A stretch of 64,000 nucleotides of DNA from VRUE01 sp035712345 (GTDB taxonomy: Bacteria; Actinomycetota; Thermoleophilia; Solirubrobacterales; 70-9): the NCBI GenBank assembly GCA_035712345.1, contig DASTAY010000045.1, positions 137,173 to 201,172 on the forward strand, in the 5' to 3' direction. The notes below the pieces were generated by a model that saw only the letters and a program-made list of their open reading frames with translations, searched no databases and had not been told where the DNA came from. The position numbers and the translations under genes were made by a program. Below, piece after piece: positions 42,399-52,990 of this stretch (within the stretch, counting starts at the first letter, position 1; each line of letters opens with the position of its first letter).

Positions 42399-42994
42399 CG
42401 CTCCGCCGGCGCAGCTCCGCCGGCGCTCAGGTGCCGGGCCAGGAGCCGCGCGGCGCGACCCCGGTGGCTGATCTCGTTCTTCTCCTCCTGGCTGATCTCG
42501 GAGTAGGTGCGGGTGTCGTCGGGCCCGGTCGCATCGGGGACGAAGGCCGGGTCGTAGCCGAAGCCCCCCTCGCCGCGGGGCCGCTCGATCAAGTGTCCGT
42601 CGCAGCGGGCCTCGAAGACGTGCTCGGCGCCATCGGGCTCGATCAGCGCCAGCGCGCAGACGTAGTAGGCGCCGCGCTCCTCCCCCGCCGCGGCGACCTC
42701 GCGCAGCAGCTTCTCCAGGTTCTCCTCGTCCGTGGCGCCCTCGCCGCTGTAGCGGGCCGAGTAGATGCCGGGACGACCGTCGAGCCCGACGGCGCCGATG
42801 CCCGAATCGTCGGCGATCGTCGCCTGTCCGGTCGCCCGGTACGCGGCGCGGGCCTTGTCGAGGGCGATCTCCGCGAAGCTCTCGCCGTCCTCGGGCGGCA
42901 GCTCGACCCCCGTCGGCAGCCCCTCCAGCTCCACCTCCGGCAGCAGTTCGCGCATCTCGCGCAGCTTGTGCTTATTGCCCGTTGCGAAGATCAA
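42395..42994 (-). CDS. rdgB: XTP/dITP diphosphatase (RdgB/HAM1)
   Basis: 199 residues: MIFATGNKHKLREMRELL at the N-terminus, TIADDSGIGAVGLDGRPGIYSARYSG substrate loop and FGYDPAFVP. It removes non-canonical purine nucleotides. Overlaps the 3' end of rph by 23 bases, a common arrangement of rph-rdgB. Confidence 0.96.
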   Translation of the reverse strand: MIFATGNKHKLREMRELLPEVELEGLPTGVELPPEDGESFAEIALDKARAAYRATGQATIADDSGIGAVGLDGRPGIYSARYSGEGATDEENLEKLLREVAAAGEERGAYYVCALALIEPDGAEHVFEARCDGHLIERPRGEGGFGYDPAFVPDATGPDDTRTYSEISQEEKNEISHRGRAARLLARHLSAGGAAPAER

Positions 42995-43727
42995 TCGGCT
43001 CTGCGGTTCCCGTTACCCGCTCCTGGACCTGGCGCAGCCTCGAGATGCCCATCTCGGCGAGGCCCAGCAGCTCGTCCAGCGAGGCGCGCGAGAGCGGCGT
43101 CCGCTCTGCCGTCGCCTGCACCTCGACCAGCCCACCGTCGCCGGTCATCACCACGTTGGCGTCGACTTCGGCGTTGGAGTCCTCGCCGTAGTCGAGGTCG
43201 CAGAGCGCCCGCCCGTTGACCATGCCGACGCTGACCGCCGCGATCGATCCGGTCAGCGGCATCGTCTCGACCTTCTTCGCGTCGACCAGCTTCTGCAGGG
43301 CGAGGCGCAGCGCGACGTAGCCACCGGTGATCGCCGCGCAGCGGGTGCCGCCGTCGGCCTGCAGCACGTCGCAGTCGACGTAGACGCTGCGTTCGCCCAG
43401 CGCCCGGAAGTCGACGACCACCCGCAGCGAACGCCCGATCAAGCGCTGGATCTCGACCCCGCGCCCGTCCTGCTTGCCGCGCGAGACGTCGCGCGCCTTG
43501 CGATCGCCGGTCGATGCGGGCAGCATCGAGTACTCGGCGGTGACCCAGCCCTTGCCGCGGCCGCTCATCCACTTGGGGACGTTCTCGTTCACCGACGCGG
43601 TGCAGATCACCCTCGTTTTGCCGACCGAGATCAGCGCCGAGCCGTCGGCGGTCTCGACGAATCCGGGATCGATCGAGACCGGCCTGATGTCCGCGGGCGC
43701 CCTGTCGTAACTACGTGAGGCAGGCAT
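42972..43727 (-). CDS. rph: Ribonuclease PH
   Basis: 251 residues, complete. RGKGWVTAEYSMLPAST, QDGRGVEIQRLIGRSLR, CDVLQADGGTRCAAITG and DLDYGEDSNAEVDANVVMT are the catalytic and phosphate-binding blocks. It trims tRNA 3' ends phosphorolytically, complementary to Cca at 18512. Confidence 0.97.
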   Translation of the reverse strand: MPASRSYDRAPADIRPVSIDPGFVETADGSALISVGKTRVICTASVNENVPKWMSGRGKGWVTAEYSMLPASTGDRKARDVSRGKQDGRGVEIQRLIGRSLRVVVDFRALGERSVYVDCDVLQADGGTRCAAITGGYVALRLALQKLVDAKKVETMPLTGSIAAVSVGMVNGRALCDLDYGEDSNAEVDANVVMTGDGGLVEVQATAERTPLSRASLDELLGLAEMGISRLRQVQERVTGTAEPIDLRNGQ

Positions 43728-43792
43728 GGCGCGAGTCTCTCACGCCTGCAGCGGCGAGGGGCGGCAGCATCGCGCGCCGCCCCTCGCCGACC

Positions 43793-44041
43793 TCATTTGA
43801 ACGACACTTTGTCGACCGCCTCCTTGATCTTGTCGACGATCACCCCCGCCAGCTCGGTGCCCTGCTTGCCGTTGAATCCCTTCATCGCCGCGACCATCCC
43901 CACCATCAGCAGCGAGACCAGCAGGATCAGGCCGACGTACTCGACCGTTCCCTGCCCACGCTCGCCGGCCAGCAGCGAGCGAATCGTCCGCAGGCGCCAC
44001 TCGAGTGCGGCCTGCGCGTAGCCCATCAGCGCGTAGATCAT
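43793..44041 (-). CDS. Flp-type class IVb prepilin
   Basis: 82 residues. A 25-residue positively charged leader precedes the GERGQGTVEYVGLILLVSLLMVGMVAAM helix, in which the Gly-(x)-Thr-Val-Glu-Tyr pattern with Glu at position +5 is the Flp prepilin signature. It should be cut by a TadV-type peptidase and assembled by tad genes, none of which are in the window. Confidence 0.85.
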   Translation of the reverse strand: MIYALMGYAQAALEWRLRTIRSLLAGERGQGTVEYVGLILLVSLLMVGMVAAMKGFNGKQGTELAGVIVDKIKEAVDKVSFK

Positions 44042-44189
44042 TCGAAGCCTCCTTCAGCTCGGATTTGGCCCGAGCCTGAGCTGCGGCGGCAAACGGATCT
44101 AGACCCAAACGGGCCAATTCAGCGGCGGCAATGTCAAATGTCTGCGACAAGCGGCTGCCCGCCACGACGGCGGATACGCTCAGCGGCCG

Positions 44190-45143
44190 ATGCGGGTCCT
44201 CGTCGTCACCAACTTCGTCCCCGACGCGGGCGCGCCGCAACGCGGCCGCTGGGTGCTCGACCAGGTGGCGGAGATCCGGCGGCTCGGCGTCGAGGTCGAG
44301 CTCTTCTCCTTTCCCCGGGGCTCGCGCCACTACCTGCCGGCGGCGGTACGGCTGCGCCGTCTGTTGCGCCACGAGAGCTTCGACCTCGTCCACGTCCACT
44401 ACGGGCTCACCGCCTGGTCGGCGCTGCTCGCGGGGGCCCGGCCGCTGGTCGTCACCTTCCACGGAACCGACGTCCGCCATCCGCTCGTCGGCCCGCTCTC
44501 GCGACGTCTCGCCTGGCGCGCGGAGCTGGTCGCGGCGGTGTCGCGCGGCCTCTTCGCGCCCGAGGACGACCGCCCCGGCCTCCCCGCCGTCCCGGGCGCC
44601 GCAGTCCTGCCCTGCGGCCCTGACCTCGGCCGCTTCCGCCCCTTGCCGCGTGAGCAGGCGCGGCGCGAGCTCGGGCTCGACCCGGGCGGCCGCTATCTGC
44701 TCTTCCCCGCCAATCCCGACCGACCCGAGAAGCGCGCCGACCGGGCGCGCGAGCTGGCGCGCGCCTGCGGCGTCGAGCTGCTCACCGGCGGCTCGATCGA
44801 GCCCGACCGGATGCCGCTGTGGGTGAACGCCGCCAACGCCGTGCTCGTCACCTCCGACTACGAGGGCTTCGGCCTGGTGGGCATCGAGGCCCTGGCCTGC
44901 GCCGTTCCCGTGCTCTCGACGCCGGTGGGGGTCGCCCCGTACGCGCTCGCCGGGATCTCCGGCGCCCTCTGCGCGCCATTCGACGCGCAGCTCTGGCGCG
45001 AGGCCGTGCAGCCGCACCTCGCCGCAGCGGACCCCCGGGTCGACGGCGCCGCGCGAGCGGCCTCGCTTTCCGCCGCACGGATGGCCGAGCGGACGATCGT
45101 CGCCTACCGCGACGTGCTCGCCCGGGATCGCCCCGCTACGTAA
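44190..45143 (+). CDS. GT4-family glycosyltransferase
   Basis: 317 residues, GT-B fold: MRVLVVTNFVPDAGAPQRGRW start, HVHYGLTAW and FHGTDVRHP in the acceptor half, then a donor half with the E-x7-E motif in DYEGFGLVGIEALACAVPVL. Different from the 10282 enzyme (shorter donor half). Substrate unknown. Preceded by 148 bp of non-coding DNA that should hold its promoter. Confidence 0.88.
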   Translation: MRVLVVTNFVPDAGAPQRGRWVLDQVAEIRRLGVEVELFSFPRGSRHYLPAAVRLRRLLRHESFDLVHVHYGLTAWSALLAGARPLVVTFHGTDVRHPLVGPLSRRLAWRAELVAAVSRGLFAPEDDRPGLPAVPGAAVLPCGPDLGRFRPLPREQARRELGLDPGGRYLLFPANPDRPEKRADRARELARACGVELLTGGSIEPDRMPLWVNAANAVLVTSDYEGFGLVGIEALACAVPVLSTPVGVAPYALAGISGALCAPFDAQLWREAVQPHLAAADPRVDGAARAASLSAARMAERTIVAYRDVLARDRPAT

Positions 45144-45157
45144 TACATTGAGCGACG

Positions 45158-45598
45158 ATGAGCGAGGAGAAGCGCGACTCCGCCGAGGGCGGCCTGAGCG
45201 AGAAGGTCGAGGCGGCCGAACGGAGGCTGCGCGAGGCGACCGAAGCGGCGGCGGCGGCCGAAGAGCGGGCGAGCGCGGAGATCCACGCGCTGGAAGCGGA
45301 CCTCGAGAGGGAGCGGCAGGAGAGCGCCGAGGCGCTGGAGAAGGTCCGTCGCCTGCACGCCGCTGAGCTGGCCCGCGAGCGCGAGGCCAAGGAGACCGCG
45401 ATCGCCGCGGCCGAGCGGCGGCTGGCCGAGATCGAGCGACAGGCCGAAGCCGCCGAGAGGCGCATCGAGGAGACACAACGGCAGGCCGACGAGATCCAGG
45501 GCGGCGGCGCGGACGCCGCGACGCGGGCGCGCGAAGCGGCGGCCACCTGGCTGCGCGAGCAGATCGAGGCGCTGAGGCGAGAGGCGGCAGGGCGATAG
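45158..45598 (+). CDS. Coiled-coil protein
   Basis: 146 residues almost entirely Ala/Glu/Arg-rich heptads (about 10-105) without Pro or Gly, a long coiled coil, followed by a short linker (GGGADA) and a final amphipathic helix. No family recognised. Its stop overlaps the presumed start of nadB (ATAG). Confidence 0.7.
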   Translation: MSEEKRDSAEGGLSEKVEAAERRLREATEAAAAAEERASAEIHALEADLERERQESAEALEKVRRLHAAELAREREAKETAIAAAERRLAEIERQAEAAERRIEETQRQADEIQGGGADAATRAREAAATWLREQIEALRREAAGR

Positions 45599-47040
45599 CT
45601 CCAGCGGAGGAGTGCGACGTCGCCGTCGTCGGCGGCGGGGCGGCGGGGCTCTGGACGGCGTTGCGCGCAGCGGAGCAGGGCGCGGCGGTCTGCGTGATCT
45701 CGCGCACGCCGCTGTCCCAGAGCGCCAGCTTCTGGGCCCAGGGCGGCCTCGCCGCCGCGCTCGAGTCGGGCGACTCGCCGGCCCAGCACGAGGCCGACAC
45801 GATCGCCGCCGGCCGCGGGCTCTGCCGGCCTTCCGCCGTGCACGCCCTGGTCGAGGAGGCCCCGCAGGCGGTGCTCGAACTGCGCCGGCGGGGCGTCGCC
45901 TTCGACCTCGACGAGGCCGGAGAGCTCGCGCTGGGGCTCGAGGGAGGCCACACCCGGCGTCGCATCGTCCATGCCGGCGGCAGCCAGACCGGCCGTGAGA
46001 TAACCGCGAAGCTGGCGCAGATGGTCGCCGCGGAGGCGCGGATCGTCGTCCGCGAGCGGACCTCGGCGGTGGCCCTGTGGAGCGACGGCGAGCGCTGTCA
46101 CGGCCTGCTGACCGACGGCGGAGCGATCGCCGCCGCGGCGACCGTGATCGCGACCGGCGGCGCCGCGGCGCTCTGGCAGCGGACCAGCAACCCCCGCGGA
46201 GCGATCGGCGCGGGCCCTGTGATCGCAGCCGCCGCCGGGGCGGACCTGGCCGACCTCGAGTTCTGCCAGTTCCACCCGACCGCGCTCGACCTGCCGGGGA
46301 GCCGCTTCGACGGGATGCTGATCACCGAGGCGGTCAGGGGCGAGGGCGCGACCCTGCTCGATGCCGCCGGGCGGCGCTTCACCGACGAGCTGGCGCCGCG
46401 CGACGCGGTCACCGCGGCGATCCTCGACCGGACCGAGGCCGACGCGGGCGCCGGGGTCCGCCTCGACCTGCGCCAGATCGACCCGGCGCGCTTTCCCAGC
46501 GTCTTCGACTCGCTGCGCGAGGCGGGCCTCGACCCCGCCGATGGCCCGATCCCAGTCGCCCCCGCCGCCCATTACACGATGGGCGGCATCGCGGTCGACC
46601 TCGACGGGCGCTCGTCTCTGCCCGGCCTCTTCGCGGTCGGCGAGTGCTCGTGCACCGGCCTGCACGGCGCCAACCGGCTCGCCTCGAACTCGCTCAGCGA
46701 GTGCTTCGTCTTCGGCGCCCGCGCAGCCCGCGCGGCGCTGGACGAGGAGGCGCCGGCCGCTCGCCCGGAGCCCGGCGAGTGGCGCTTCGCGCCACCGACC
46801 GAGGCGACCCGCGAAGCGGTCTGGCGGCTGGCCGGCCCGCTGCGACGCGCCGAGCAGCTGCGCGAGCTGCGCGCCGACCCCTATCCGCTGGCCGCGGCGG
46901 TCGCCGCCTGCGCGCTGGAGCGGGAGGAGTCCCGTGGCGGTCACCTGCGCGCCGACCGCCCCGCGATCGACCCCGAGCTCGACGGCCTCCACATCGTCCG
47001 CGGCCCCGGCGGCGAGACCCGCCGCGAAGCATGGCGCTGA
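45595..47040 (+). CDS. nadB: L-aspartate oxidase
   Basis: About 481 residues. The FAD dinucleotide motif VVGGGAAGLW begins within 12 codons of the gene start; HTRRRIVHAGG, FCQFHPTAL, MITEAVRGEGA and ECSCTGLHGANRLASNSLSE are family signatures. It oxidises aspartate to iminoaspartate for NAD synthesis. No ATG, GTG or TTG precedes the FAD motif in frame; the first is TTG 45661, which would destroy it. I place the start at ATA 45595, overlapping the upstream stop as ATAG. nadA and nadC are not in the window. Confidence 0.9.
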   Translation: MAPAEECDVAVVGGGAAGLWTALRAAEQGAAVCVISRTPLSQSASFWAQGGLAAALESGDSPAQHEADTIAAGRGLCRPSAVHALVEEAPQAVLELRRRGVAFDLDEAGELALGLEGGHTRRRIVHAGGSQTGREITAKLAQMVAAEARIVVRERTSAVALWSDGERCHGLLTDGGAIAAAATVIATGGAAALWQRTSNPRGAIGAGPVIAAAAGADLADLEFCQFHPTALDLPGSRFDGMLITEAVRGEGATLLDAAGRRFTDELAPRDAVTAAILDRTEADAGAGVRLDLRQIDPARFPSVFDSLREAGLDPADGPIPVAPAAHYTMGGIAVDLDGRSSLPGLFAVGECSCTGLHGANRLASNSLSECFVFGARAARAALDEEAPAARPEPGEWRFAPPTEATREAVWRLAGPLRRAEQLRELRADPYPLAAAVAACALEREESRGGHLRADRPAIDPELDGLHIVRGPGGETRREAWR

Positions 47041-47060
47041 GCAGACCCCGAGCTTCGACT

Positions 47061-47107
47061 GCGCCGTAGAGGTTTGGTCCGATATCCGGACCAAACCTCT
47101 ACGGCGC
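47061..47107. repeat. GTAGAG palindrome, nadB-hyuA intergenic copy
   Basis: A perfect 21-bp stem (47061-47081 with 47087-47107, starting GCGCCGTAGAGGTTTGG) around a 5-nt loop ATATC. It lies 20 bp after the nadB stop and 17 bp before the hyuA ATG, so it could terminate or partly attenuate readthrough. Same family as 28150 and 53771. Confidence 0.85.
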
Positions 47108-47124
47108 TCGGTAGCGTCGGGGGG

Positions 47125-49145
47125 ATGCTGCTCGGAGTCGACGTGGGCGGGACCTTCACCGACGCCGTCCTCTTCGACGGCGAGGCCGTCCACACCGCGA
47201 AGCTGCCGACGACGCCGGAGGACCAGTCGGCGGGCGTGATCGCCGCCGTCGAAGCGGTGCTGGGCCGGGCCGGCGCCACCGCCGGGGAGGTCGAGTCCTT
47301 CGCCCACGGGATGACCGTCGGGACCAACGCGCTGCTCGAGGAAAGCGGCGCGCGGACGGCGCTGGTCGCCACCGCGGGCTTTGCCGACCTGCTCGAGATC
47401 GGTCGCCAGGAGCGGCCCGAGCTCTACCGCCTCTGCTGCCCGAAGCCGGCGCCGCTGGTCGAGCCGGAGCTGCGCTTCGAGGCGCTCGAGCGGGTCGGGC
47501 CGGACGGCGAGATCGAGCCGCTCGCCGACGGTGAGGCGGCGCGGCTGGCGGCGCTGATCGACGACAGCGGCGCCGAGGCCGTCGCGATCTGCCTGCTCTT
47601 CTCCTATCTCGACCCCGCCCACGAGCGGGCGATCGCCGAGCACCTGCGGCGCGAGCTGCCCGACCTGCACGTCTCGGCGTCACACGAGGTCCTGCCCCGC
47701 TTTCGCGAGTACGAGCGCTGCTCGACGACGACGATCGACGCCTACCTCTCCCCCCTGCTCGGTCGCTACCTGGGACGTCTGGGCGAGGCCGCCGCGCAGG
47801 CCGGTCTGCCGCAACCGCTCGTGATGCAGTCCTCGGGCGGCGTCGCGACGGCCGAGGACGCGGCCCGCGCCGGAGCCTGGAGCGTCCTCTCCGGCCCGGC
47901 CGGGGGCGCGGTCGGGGCGGCCCTGCTCGCCCGCGCCGCAGGAGACGGTGACGCGCTCGGCCTCGACATGGGCGGCACCTCGTGCGACGTCTGCGTGATC
48001 GAAGCGGGCGAGGTGCGAAGGACCGACTCGCGCCAGATCGGCGGCCGCACGATCCAGCTGCCGATGGTCGACGTCCACACGGTCGGCGCCGGCGGGGGCT
48101 CGATCGGCTGGCGCGACCCCGGCGGCGCGCTGCGGGTCGGACCGCGCTCGGCCGGGGCCGTGCCCGGGCCCGCCTGCTACGGCCGCGGGGGAAGCGAGCC
48201 GACCGTCACCGACGCCAACCTCGTGCTCGGCAACCTCGCCGCCGCTTCGACCCTGGCCGGCGGCGTCGCGCTCGACGTCGACGCGGCCCGCAGCGCGATC
48301 GCGGGCCTTGCCGACGTCCTCGGCCTCGACGAGCTGCAGGCCGCCGAGGGAATCGTGCGCGTCGCCAACCAGGAGATGGGGCGGGCGCTGCGCGTCGTCA
48401 CCGTCGAGCGCGGCATCGACCCGCGCGGCTTCGCCCTGCTCCCCTTCGGCGGCGCCGGGCCGATGCACGCGGCGGCGATCGCCGCCGAGCTGGGCATCGG
48501 ACGAATCCTCTGCCCGCGCGCCGGCGGAGTCCTCTCCGCCCTCGGGCTCTGCGCCTCGGACCTGCGCCGCGACACGACCCGCACGGTGATGCTGAGCGGG
48601 GACGAGCTCAGCGCCGATCGGGTCGCGGCCGAGGTCGACGAGCTGATCGGGTCGCTCGACGGCGCCACCGACGGCGGCGAGCCCGAAGCGATCTACGAAC
48701 TGCGCTACGCCGGCCAGGCATTCGAGCTGCCGGTGCCGGGCAGCGTCCATCCCGACCCGGCGGACCTCGCCGCGCGCTTCGAGGAGGAGCACGAGCGCCG
48801 CTACGGCCACCGCGACCCCGACGGGGAGGTCGTCCTCGTCCACATCCGACTCGCGCTGGTGAGGGCAGGCCCGCGGCCGCGACTCTCAGCGGCATCGGAG
48901 GGCGACCTGGAGGAGGCCGGCCGCGAGGTCCGCTTCGACGGCGAATGGGTCGAGACGCGCGTCCTGCGCGGCGAGCCGTCCACCGGCCTGCGAGCTGAGG
49001 GCCCGGTGGTCTTCGAGCTGCCCGAGGCGACCTTCGTCGTCCCACCCGGCTGGAGCGCCGAGGTCGACGACGCGGGCACGATCCACGCCGAGATGTGGCG
49101 AGTTACCCCCCCAAATACGGGGGGTAACTCGCCACAGGGCGGACG

Positions 49146-49149
<4 letters not shown>
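47125..49149 (+). CDS. hyuA: Hydantoinase/oxoprolinase family protein, A subunit
   Basis: 674 residues. Two actin-like ATPase halves: N-terminal VDVGGTFTDAVLFDG and central DMGGTSCDVCVIEAGEV, with GGAGPMHAAAIAAELG later. HyuA/HyuB enzymes hydrolyse 5-oxoproline, N-methylhydantoin or similar rings with ATP, and acetone carboxylase is related. ATG 47125 follows a G-rich run. The last 14 codons (WRVTPPNTGGNSPQ region) are supplied by a perfect palindrome at 49094. It overlaps hyuB by four bases (ATGA). Confidence 0.92.
49094..49136. repeat. 18-bp perfect palindrome within the hyuA 3' coding end
   Basis: TGTGGCGAGTTACCCCCC (49094-49111) is inverted as GGGGGGTAACTCGCCACA (49119-49136) around a 7-nt loop. 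It is translated in frame as the C-terminal tail of HyuA and ends nine bases before the hyuB start, so it may influence hyuB translation. Confidence 0.85.
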
Positions 49150-50675
<1,526 letters not shown>

Positions 50676-50696
50676 GCTGATCAACCGACCGTTAAT

Positions 50697-50725
50697 TTGG
50701 CGATTCGAGCCACCTGGTCTAGAAT
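50697..50725 (+). promoter_or_regulatory. Sigma-70-like promoter for the DUF1802 gene
   Basis: TTGGCG (50697-50702) and TAGAAT (50720-50725) are spaced by exactly 17 bp. This is the clearest promoter in the region. The predicted start would leave a leader of about 88 nt before ATG 50819, in which GCCTTGG can pair with CCAAGGC. Confidence 0.6.
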
Positions 50726-50818
50726 GCGCGGCCTTGGGCGGGGCTCTCGCCTGGACAGGGGTCCAAGGCGCCAACCTCCCAGTCAAATGACTTACCGGCC
50801 TTAGCTGGACGACTTGAT

Positions 50819-51448
50819 ATGCCGATCGCTTTAAAGGAATGGGCTGTAACCGTGCGTGCTCTCGCTGAGGGCGAGCAGCTACTGACCCTGCGCAAGGGCG
50901 GCATCCGCGAGGACAACAAGCACTTCGAGCTCGAGCACGAGCGCTTTTTCCTCTACCCGACCTTCGACCACCAGCGGAACAACCTCGTCCGCGAGTCCCA
51001 CCACCCCGAGCTGCGACGCGCGCTCGAGGAGGGTGTCTGGCCCGACGAGGAGCCGCCCCCCGGCGCGCTGATCCAGGACGGCGGCATCCCCCAGCCCGAC
51101 CGCGTGCGGCTGCGCTGCTGGGCCGAGGTGACGGACCACCTGACGGTCACCAACCCGCGCATCGTCGACGACCTCTCGCCGTACTACGTCTGGACTCCGG
51201 ACTATGCGGAGAAGCGGCTCAACTGGAAGCGCCGCCACCCGCTGCACATCCTGCTGCTGCGGGTCCATCGCATCCCCCGGCCGGTCACGGTCCGGGTTCG
51301 CGACGAGTACCACGGCTGCCGCTCCTGGGTCGAAATCGACCGCGAACTTCCCTTCGAGGGCACCCCGGTGATGGCCGACGAGGAGTTCGACCGTGCCCGG
51401 TCGGAGATCCACAGTGTCTGCACGGCCTCCGAGCCGGTCCTTGTCTAA
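50819..51448 (+). CDS. DUF1802 family protein
   Basis: 209 residues. ALKEWAVTVRALAEGEQLLTLRKGGIRE and the ERFFLYPTFDHQRNNLV block are the DUF1802 hallmarks. No catalytic motif is evident and the biochemical role of the family is not established. It has its own promoter upstream and a structured repeat (51459-51583) directly downstream. Confidence 0.85.
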   Translation: MPIALKEWAVTVRALAEGEQLLTLRKGGIREDNKHFELEHERFFLYPTFDHQRNNLVRESHHPELRRALEEGVWPDEEPPPGALIQDGGIPQPDRVRLRCWAEVTDHLTVTNPRIVDDLSPYYVWTPDYAEKRLNWKRRHPLHILLLRVHRIPRPVTVRVRDEYHGCRSWVEIDRELPFEGTPVMADEEFDRARSEIHSVCTASEPVLV

Positions 51449-51458
51449 CGGACGCTCG

Positions 51459-51583
51459 CCTAAGGCTGCCTGGCCAAGCAGGTCAAGGACGCAGGGAAGG
51501 CCGGTGAGGGGAGCGCACTCTAGTGCGTGACCCGAAGCGGACGACCGAGGACGCAGAGATGCGCCGCGCCAGGCGGCCTTAGG
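51459..51583. repeat. 91-nt core structured repeat, copy 3
   Basis: Core at 51476-51566, the most diverged copy in the 5' half (AAGCAGGTCAAGGACGCAG) but with the GCGCACTCTAGTGCGT hairpin and GAGATGCGCCG end. The terminal stem again has its own sequence: CCTAAGGC (51459-51466) with GCCTTAGG (51576-51583) and CCTGGC with GCCAGG. It starts ten bases after the DUF1802 stop. Confidence 0.82.
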
Positions 51584-52338
51584 TGCCTTGGGTTGAGACG
51601 CACTCGTTGAGCTTCACCGCGCGCCACGACAGCGGCGACGCCGCGTTCGCCGAGCGGACCCTGGACCGGATGGAGGAACTGCGGCTGCGGCTCGAGGACC
51701 GTTTCGAGGCCGTGCCGGGCGAGGTCACGGTCGTCGTCCACACCAACCCGGCGCTGCTCTCGGTCGCTCACCCCTTCCTGCCGGCCGCGCGCTGGTCTGC
51801 GGCCCCGGCGGGTCGCCGCTACCTCGCCGGCTGGGCGATGGCGACCGAGCTGCACGTGCTCAACGACCCGCACATGGAAAAGCGCGCCGCGGGGGACGAT
51901 TCGCGCGAGGCGCTGCGCGGCACGGCGGAGCGCCTCTACGCCCAGCTGGTGATCGCCGCCAACAACCCCGACCTCCCCCCCTCGTGGACGCCGCGCCGCT
52001 TCGTGCGCTACCTCGGCTGGGCCTGGCTGGTCGAAGGCGCGGCCCAGTACTTCGCCCGCCAGGTCAGCCTCTACCGCGCCGCGGTGATCCGTCGCCTGCG
52101 CGAGAGCTCGCGGCCGTCCTTCCCCCCCTCGCGCCGCGACGCGGTCATCCTCGGCGGCACGATCTTCGACCTGCTGGAGACGGAACGAGGGCCCGAGGCC
52201 TGCAAGCGCCTTGCCCTGCAGATCCTCCCCGGCGGCTCGACCCCGACCCTCGAAGCGGCCTTCGACGCTCGCGTCGGCGAAATCGAGGACGCCTGGCGCG
52301 ACTACCTCCGCGCCATCGCTCGCCCGAGCCCTGCCTGA
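51583..52338 (+). CDS. Degenerate peptidase-MA-like protein
   Basis: 251 residues. The overall plan follows the gluzincin/peptidase MA group: a beta-rich N-terminus (VETHSLSFTARHDSGDAAF..., VTVVVHTNP), then a helical part with WAWLVEGAAQYFARQ, which corresponds to the WLxEGxAxY helix that carries the third zinc ligand. The HExxH helix is missing; the corresponding region (LRGTAERLYAQLVIAAN) has no histidine. It is probably a non-catalytic relative. Start GTG 51583 lies in the outer stem of the repeat before it. Confidence 0.6.
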   Translation: MPWVETHSLSFTARHDSGDAAFAERTLDRMEELRLRLEDRFEAVPGEVTVVVHTNPALLSVAHPFLPAARWSAAPAGRRYLAGWAMATELHVLNDPHMEKRAAGDDSREALRGTAERLYAQLVIAANNPDLPPSWTPRRFVRYLGWAWLVEGAAQYFARQVSLYRAAVIRRLRESSRPSFPPSRRDAVILGGTIFDLLETERGPEACKRLALQILPGGSTPTLEAAFDARVGEIEDAWRDYLRAIARPSPA

Positions 52339-52345
52339 TCGAGCC

Positions 52346-52990
52346 TCACTTCCAGACGTCGCCGGCCCGCGCGCGCTCGAAGCCGACCCAGAGGGAGTTC
52401 ATCGCGGTGGCGACGACTCGCTCGCGCGGGACCTCGGGGTGCTCGGACCACCAAACGGCGAGGCCCTGGAGAACGCCGCGGAGGACGACCCAGACCATTT
52501 CGATGCCCTCCTCGGCAACCGACCCGGCGAGGTTCTCGGCACCCGGCTCGGCTGCGAAGAGCGGCAGGATCGCCTCGCGACTTCGCGCCGCGACCTCGGC
52601 ATGGACGGCCTCGATCTCCGGGTCGGTGCTGTAGCGGAAGAGGACGCGACCGGCGAAGGGATGAACTTCGACGTAGGCGAACCAGGCGTCGAAGGACTCC
52701 GCCACCCTCCGCTCCAGGGGAGCGTCGCCGACGAAGTGCTCGCGCCAGACCTCGCGCAGCTCGGCGAAGTGGCGCTCGAGCAGGTGTCGGTAGAGGTCGC
52801 GCTTGGACTCGAAGTGTTCGTAGAGCACCGGCGGGGTCACCCCCGAGCCCCGCGCGATCTCCTCGATCGAGGCGCCGCGGTAACCGCGCTCGGCAAAGAG
52901 GACCGCCGCGGCGCCGGCGATCACCTCGCGACGCGCGGCCGCCGTCATCCGCCGCCGGGGCGGCACGGTCTTATCGGCTTCGGTTGACAA
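52346..52990 (-). CDS. TetR-family transcriptional regulator
   Basis: 214 residues. The HTH is clear: REVIAGAAAVLFAERGYRGASIEEIARGSGVTPPVLYEHFESKRDLYRHLL. The ligand-binding domain is of average size. The start may be TTG 52990 or ATG 52948. It is divergent from a CrtA-like monooxygenase gene with an inverted repeat between them, the usual layout of a self-regulating repressor and its target. Confidence 0.92.
   Translation of the reverse strand: MSTEADKTVPPRRRMTAAARREVIAGAAAVLFAERGYRGASIEEIARGSGVTPPVLYEHFESKRDLYRHLLERHFAELREVWREHFVGDAPLERRVAESFDAWFAYVEVHPFAGRVLFRYSTDPEIEAVHAEVAARSREAILPLFAAEPGAENLAGSVAEEGIEMVWVVLRGVLQGLAVWWSEHPEVPRERVVATAMNSLWVGFERARAGDVWK

Noticed and set aside
43793..44041. 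A tad/Flp pilus operon
   Set aside because: Only the prepilin gene is here; no ATPase, secretin or prepilin peptidase gene is in the window.
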